In this document: positions 60,523 to 64,000 of the stretch, piece after piece
Numbering within the stretch: the first letter of the stretch is position 1
How the letters are laid out: each line of letters begins with the position of its first letter
Origin: Rathayibacter tritici
GTDB taxonomy: Bacteria > Actinomycetota > Actinomycetes > Actinomycetales > Microbacteriaceae
Length of the DNA: 64,000 bases
Reading direction: 5' to 3'
Assembly (NCBI RefSeq): GCF_002932875.1
Contig: NZ_PSWS01000039.1
Coordinates: forward strand, 1-64,000
Notes under the pieces: model-generated
Database searches by the model: none
Told to the model about the DNA's origin: nothing
Seen by the model: only the letters and a program-made list of their open reading frames with translations
Translations under genes and position numbers: made by a program

Positions 60523-61454
60523 TGCTCTCCCGGATCGCCGAGTCGCTGTTCTGGATCGGCCGCTACATCGAGCGCTCCGACGGCACCGCCCGCATCCTCG
60601 ACGTCCACCTCCAGCTCCTCCTCGAGGATCCGTGGATCGACGAGGACACGGCCTGTCGCTCGCTCCTGTCGGTGATGGGCTCGACCCCGCCCGACGATAT
60701 GCGCGACATCACCCGCGCCGACGTGCTGAGCATCCTCGCGATCGACCGCGCAAACCCCGCTTCGATCGCCTACTCGCTCGGCGCCGCCCGCGAGAACGCC
60801 CGCCGCGCCCGCGAAATCGTCTCGACCGAGCTCTGGGAGTGCCTGAACACCACGCGCACCCGGATGCCGCGCCGCGTGTCGGGCGAGCGCGTCTCGGAGT
60901 TCTTCAGCTGGGTACGCGAGCGCTCCGCCCTCGCCGTCGGCATCATCGAGTCGGCGACCTCGCGCGACGAGGCCTGGCAGTTCTTCACCCTCGGCCGCTC
61001 GATCGAGCGCGCCGACATGACCGCCCGGCTCCTCGCCACCCGGTCGCTCACCGAGGCGAGCGGCCCCTCCTGGACCACGATCCTTCGCTCCTGCGGCGCC
61101 TACGAGGCCTACCTGCGCACCTACCGTGGCGTGCCGAGCGCGCGGAACGCGGCCGAGTTCCTCCTCCTGGACCGGCTCTTCCCGCGCTCGATCCTCTTCT
61201 CGGTCTCGCGGGCGGAGGCGTGCATGCGCGACATCGAGCCGCGCACCGGCCGCATCGGCCACTCGGGAGATGCGCAGCGCGTCCTCGGGCGGATCCGCAG
61301 CGAGCTGGAGTTCCGGCCGATCACCGACATCCTCGTGGACCTGCCGCGCCATATGGACAGCGTGCAGGAGGCGACGTCGGCCGCGTCCGAGGCGATTCGC
61401 CAGCGGTACTTCCCCACCAACGTCATGCCGAGCTGGATCGGGGAGGCATTGTGA
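60522..61454 (+). CDS. Alpha-E (DUF403) domain protein
   Basis: A 310-residue all-helical protein starting with the family signature MLSRIAESLFWIGRYIERSD. Conserved features are ARENARRAREIVSTELWE and FFTLGRSIERADMTARLL. Two repeats of the E-rich helical unit are visible. It accompanies permuted ATP-grasp and transglutaminase proteins in a predicted peptide-modification system. The start overlaps the previous stop by one base, and the stop overlaps the next start by 4 nt. Confidence 0.93.
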   Translation: MLSRIAESLFWIGRYIERSDGTARILDVHLQLLLEDPWIDEDTACRSLLSVMGSTPPDDMRDITRADVLSILAIDRANPASIAYSLGAARENARRAREIVSTELWECLNTTRTRMPRRVSGERVSEFFSWVRERSALAVGIIESATSRDEAWQFFTLGRSIERADMTARLLATRSLTEASGPSWTTILRSCGAYEAYLRTYRGVPSARNAAEFLLLDRLFPRSILFSVSRAEACMRDIEPRTGRIGHSGDAQRVLGRIRSELEFRPITDILVDLPRHMDSVQEATSAASEAIRQRYFPTNVMPSWIGEAL

Positions 61455-62299
61455 GCAGGCTGCGCATCAGACACACCACGGGCTTCACCTACGCGGGAGA
61501 TGTGGTCGCGTCGTACAACGAGGCGCGGATGCTGCCCGCCTCCTCCGACGGGCAGCTGGTGCTGTTCTCGAACCTCGACATCCGGCCGGTGACCTCGGTG
61601 CACGCCTACACCGACTACTGGGGCACCCGCGTCTCGTCGTTCGACGTGCTCGACGCCCATCGTGAGCTCTCGCTGACGGCGACCTCGCTCGTCGAGATCC
61701 GGCCGAAGCCTCATCCCGACCACCCCACCGGCTGGGAGCAGCTGTCCGAGCAGGTCGAGACGCGCACGGAGTACGTCGAGCAGTCGAAGCAGACCCACCG
61801 CACCGCGCCCGCGGAGGATCTCGCGGCACTCGCCCGGTCGCTCGCCGACGACGCCTCCGGCCCCTGCGAGGCCGCGCTCTCGATCGCCGAGACGATCGGT
61901 CGGGCGATGACGTACCGGCAGGGCGTTACCGGCGTGCACTCCACGGCGTCGGAGTCGTGGACCGCACGCGAGGGCGTCTGCCAAGACATCACCCACATCG
62001 TCCTCGGGGCGCTGCGCTCGGTGGGTATCCCGGCGCGCTACGTGTCGGGCTACCTCCACCCCAAGCCGCACGCCGAGATCGGCGAAACCGTGGTGGGGGA
62101 GTCGCACGCCTGGGTGGAGTGGTTCTGCGGAGGCGCGTGGCGCGGCTACGATCCGACCAATCTGATGGACATCGGCGATCGCCACGTCATCGTGGGCCGG
62201 GGCCGCGACTACAACGACATCGCGCCCTTGCGCGGGGTCTTCGCGGGTCCGCGCTCGTCGAAGCTCTTCGTCCGCGTCGAGATCACGCGCGAGGCGTGA
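61451..62299 (+). CDS. Transglutaminase-like cysteine protease family protein
   Basis: A 282-residue protein with an N-terminal beta domain (1-80, RLRIRHTTGFTYAG) and a transglutaminase core with catalytic Cys177 in REGVCQDITH, His219 in GESHAWVEWF and Asp234 in GYDPTN. It likely cleaves or transfers peptide amide bonds made by the ATP-grasp partner. The GTG start is coupled by GTGA. Confidence 0.93.
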   Translation: MSRLRIRHTTGFTYAGDVVASYNEARMLPASSDGQLVLFSNLDIRPVTSVHAYTDYWGTRVSSFDVLDAHRELSLTATSLVEIRPKPHPDHPTGWEQLSEQVETRTEYVEQSKQTHRTAPAEDLAALARSLADDASGPCEAALSIAETIGRAMTYRQGVTGVHSTASESWTAREGVCQDITHIVLGALRSVGIPARYVSGYLHPKPHAEIGETVVGESHAWVEWFCGGAWRGYDPTNLMDIGDRHVIVGRGRDYNDIAPLRGVFAGPRSSKLFVRVEITREA

Positions 62300-62311
62300 G
62301 GGGTGAGAGGA

Positions 62312-62572
62312 TCATCGCTCGTAGACCTGGCGGCGGTGGCCGAGCGTGATGACCACGACGAGGAGCACGCCATCGTCGACGGTGTAAAGGATTCTGTAGT
62401 CGCCAACGCGGACCCGGAGTCCGGGCCGTCCTCGCAGGGCCGTGGCGCCGGGCGGTCGGGGATCCTCACCGAGAAGTGCGATGACGCCCTGAATCCGCTT
62501 CCGGTCCCGCTGGTCGATCCCCCGAAGAGCCTTGACGGCCGCGGGCCGCAGATTGATGCGGTAGCTGCTCAT
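62312..62572 (-). CDS. RelE/ParE-superfamily toxin
   Basis: An 86-residue toxin with the RelE fold (INLRPAAVKALRGIDQRDR, GRPGLRVRVGDYRILYTV, GHRRQVYER). Conserved Arg and the terminal Tyr-Glu-Arg suggest an mRNA interferase. It is coupled to the Phd-like antitoxin by a 4-nt overlap. Confidence 0.9.
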   Translation of the reverse strand: MSSYRINLRPAAVKALRGIDQRDRKRIQGVIALLGEDPRPPGATALRGRPGLRVRVGDYRILYTVDDGVLLVVVITLGHRRQVYER

Positions 62573-62817
62573 TCCCAGCCGAGATCGACCTTGGCCTGAG
62601 CCCAGGGGATGTCGTCGCCCTCCTCGGCCATCGCGGCGTCGAAGGCCTGGACGTCCTCGACCTCCTCGAGGGCGTCCATCATCCGCTCGTACTGCTCGGG
62701 ACTGACGATGACAGCCTCCGCTCGCCCGCGGCGTTCGACGATGACGGCCTCGGTGTGGGACCGCTCGACGAGGTCGGAGAAGTTCGCGCGCGCATCCGTG
62801 ACGGAGATCGTGACCAT
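62569..62817 (-). CDS. Phd/YefM-family antitoxin
   Basis: An 82-residue antitoxin with an N-terminal Phd-type DNA-binding domain (ISVTDARANFSDLVERS) and an acidic C-terminal tail (about 50-82) that would wrap the toxin. No ribosome site is seen; the start is preceded by a promoter-like sequence at 6 nt. Confidence 0.9.
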   Translation of the reverse strand: MVTISVTDARANFSDLVERSHTEAVIVERRGRAEAVIVSPEQYERMMDALEEVEDVQAFDAAMAEEGDDIPWAQAKVDLGWE

Positions 62818-62823
62818 GCGGTG

Positions 62824-62852
62824 AGTGTACGTTGCTCGCGATTTTCTGTACA
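62824..62852 (-). promoter_or_regulatory. Promoter and operator of the Phd/RelE pair
   Basis: On the minus strand, TGTACA (62852-62847), 17 nt, TACACT (62829-62824), then 6 nt to the ATG. The ends TGTAC and GTACA (62826-62830, 62848-62852) form an inverted repeat that overlaps both boxes, a good autorepression site. Confidence 0.6.
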
Positions 62853-62865
62853 GTTCGGCGCGCTC

Positions 62866-64000
62866 TCACGCGCGGGGGCTCAGGAGCGGGCGGGCCCCGG
62901 TACCTGAGCCGGGCTCGACGTCGGCCGCCGCGAACCGGGCGGCATGGCGGTGGCGGAGGTGGAAGCCGACCCCGATCGCGGCCGCCGCGATCCCGGAGGC
63001 GGCGCCCACCAGCATCGCCTGGCGCGGCCCGTAGGCGTCCGCCACCCAACCGATCAGCGGCGCACCGACCGGCGTCCCGCCCACGAAGATCGCGAGGTAC
63101 AACGCCATCACCCGGCCGCGCATCTCCGGCGCTGTCGAGAGCTGCACGTAACCGTTGGCGGAGGTCATCAGCGTCTGCGACGCGATCCCGACGAAGGGGA
63201 GCAAAATCGCGAACGCCCAGACGGTCGGCATCAGTCCGGCCAGCGCGAGCGCGAGGCCGAATGCGGCCGAGGCGCCGACGATAAGGCGGAGCCGCGGGCG
63301 GTCCCGCCGAGCCGAGAGCAGCGCCCCCAGCACCGAGCCGACGGCGATCGCGGAGGAGAGTAGGCCGAACTCGCTCGCCCCCAGGTCGAACTCGACGGTC
63401 GCCATCGTCGAGGCGAAGATCGGGAAGTTGAGGCCGAACGTGCCGATCAGGAACACGATCGCCAGCACCACCAGGATGTCCGGCCGCCTCGAGACGTAGC
63501 GGAACCCTTCCAGCAGTGCGCCCGGCTCGCGGGTCGCGCGCGGGGCGCTGCGCAACTGATCGCGGTGCAGTGCCCGGAGCGAGAGCAGCACGGCGAGGAA
63601 GCTCGCCGCGTTGAGCAGGAACACCCAGCCGGAACCGATCGCGGCGATGAGCACGCCCGCGAGAGCCGGCCCGATCATCCGGGCCGAATTGAACGAGGCC
63701 GAGTTCAGCGAGACGGCGTTGGTGAGGTCGTGCTCCTCCACCAGTGCCGAGACGAAGGTCTGGCGCACGGGTGCGTCGATCGCGGCGGCGAAGCCCAGCA
63801 GCAGAGCGAAGAGGTACACCATCCAGAGCTGGACGACGCCTGTCACGACGATCAGGCCCAGCCCGAGCCCGAGCGCCCCCATCGCGCCCTGGGTGGCCAT
63901 CAGCAGCGTGCGACGGTCGAAGCGGTCGGCGATGAAGCCGGAGAAGGGGACCATTACCAGCTGCGGCCCGAACTGCAGCGCCATCGTCACGCCGAGCTCC
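62866..64000 (-). CDS. MFS transporter (EntS/TetA-like), cut by window edge
   Basis: At least 378 residues of a 12-TM major facilitator; its N-terminus lies beyond the right edge. Visible parts are GFIADRFDRRTLLMATQG (motif A), FAAAIDAPVRQTFVSALV, NSASFNSARMIGPALAGVL and GRVMALYLAIFVGGTPVGAP. This is the EntS-like group that exports siderophores or drugs. The C-terminal 35 residues are basic. The substrate is unknown. Confidence 0.88.
   Translation of the reverse strand, partial: ELGVTMALQFGPQLVMVPFSGFIADRFDRRTLLMATQGAMGALGLGLGLIVVTGVVQLWMVYLFALLLGFAAAIDAPVRQTFVSALVEEHDLTNAVSLNSASFNSARMIGPALAGVLIAAIGSGWVFLLNAASFLAVLLSLRALHRDQLRSAPRATREPGALLEGFRYVSRRPDILVVLAIVFLIGTFGLNFPIFASTMATVEFDLGASEFGLLSSAIAVGSVLGALLSARRDRPRLRLIVGASAAFGLALALAGLMPTVWAFAILLPFVGIASQTLMTSANGYVQLSTAPEMRGRVMALYLAIFVGGTPVGAPLIGWVADAYGPRQAMLVGAASGIAAAAIGVGFHLRHRHAARFAAADVEPGSGTGARPLLSPRA

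Overview
The window is high-GC, densely coded DNA of an actinobacterium, most likely a member of the Microbacteriaceae (a Clavibacter/Rathayibacter/Curtobacterium-like, plant-associated organism). This is inferred from three things: the very high third-position GC, a GlnX-GlnH-PknG signalling locus (an actinobacterial hallmark), and two secreted serine proteases that look like the Pat-1/Chp proteins of Clavibacter. No rRNA, tRNA, CRISPR array, integrase or transposase was recognised. About 62 protein genes are supported. Many start by 4-nt stop/start overlaps, and several have a TANNNT box 6-7 nt before the ATG, which suggests leaderless transcripts.

Layout. 0.2-2.4 kb: a TetR repressor and a 14-TM drug exporter around a perfect operator. 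2.6-4.6 kb: a less GC-rich patch with an orphan membrane protein and a large secreted protease. 4.8-12.5 kb: redox-linked and transport regulator pairs (XRE-cupin/thioredoxin-reductase-like protein; CitA/DcuS-type two-component system with DctA; YczE-like membrane protein with a MocR regulator). 12.5-19.4 kb: a secreted chorismate mutase, an RND pump with a Dabb protein and a NUDIX hydrolase, and an EamA exporter with a CGNR regulator. 19.7-25.7 kb: a DEAD-box helicase with a 17-unit repeat tail, a fasciclin lipoprotein, the copper proteins YcnI and CopC, and a HAD phosphatase. 25.8-30.2 kb: an HNH protein, a stand-alone HsdR_N-type nuclease, a DUF2071 protein and an EamA transporter.

30.3-40.4 kb is the most remarkable region: eight genes transcribed as one unit, coding for TelA-like, XpaC-like, AAA ATPase, GlnX, GlnH, an unknown coiled-coil protein, PknG and a zinc-ribbon PP2C phosphatase. 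It joins the amino-acid-sensing GlnX/GlnH/PknG pathway to an envelope-stress-like TelA/AAA set and supplies its own phosphatase. A satellite at 51.5-55.1 kb carries a VWA protein, a zinc-ribbon FHA protein (a plausible phospho-reader) and a second Ser/Thr kinase. Between them lie mmsA with PucR (40.5-43.5 kb), a set of secreted hydrolases (GDSL esterase and two Pat-1/Chp-like proteases, 43.7-48.0 kb) that share an upstream 15-bp motif, a class III aminotransferase, a ZIP transporter and a membrane-glycolipid pair. 55.3-64.0 kb holds a flavin oxidoreductase pair, a hipBA toxin-antitoxin locus with a periodic operator, the ATP-grasp/alpha-E/transglutaminase trio, a Phd/RelE-type toxin-antitoxin pair, and an MFS transporter cut by the window edge.
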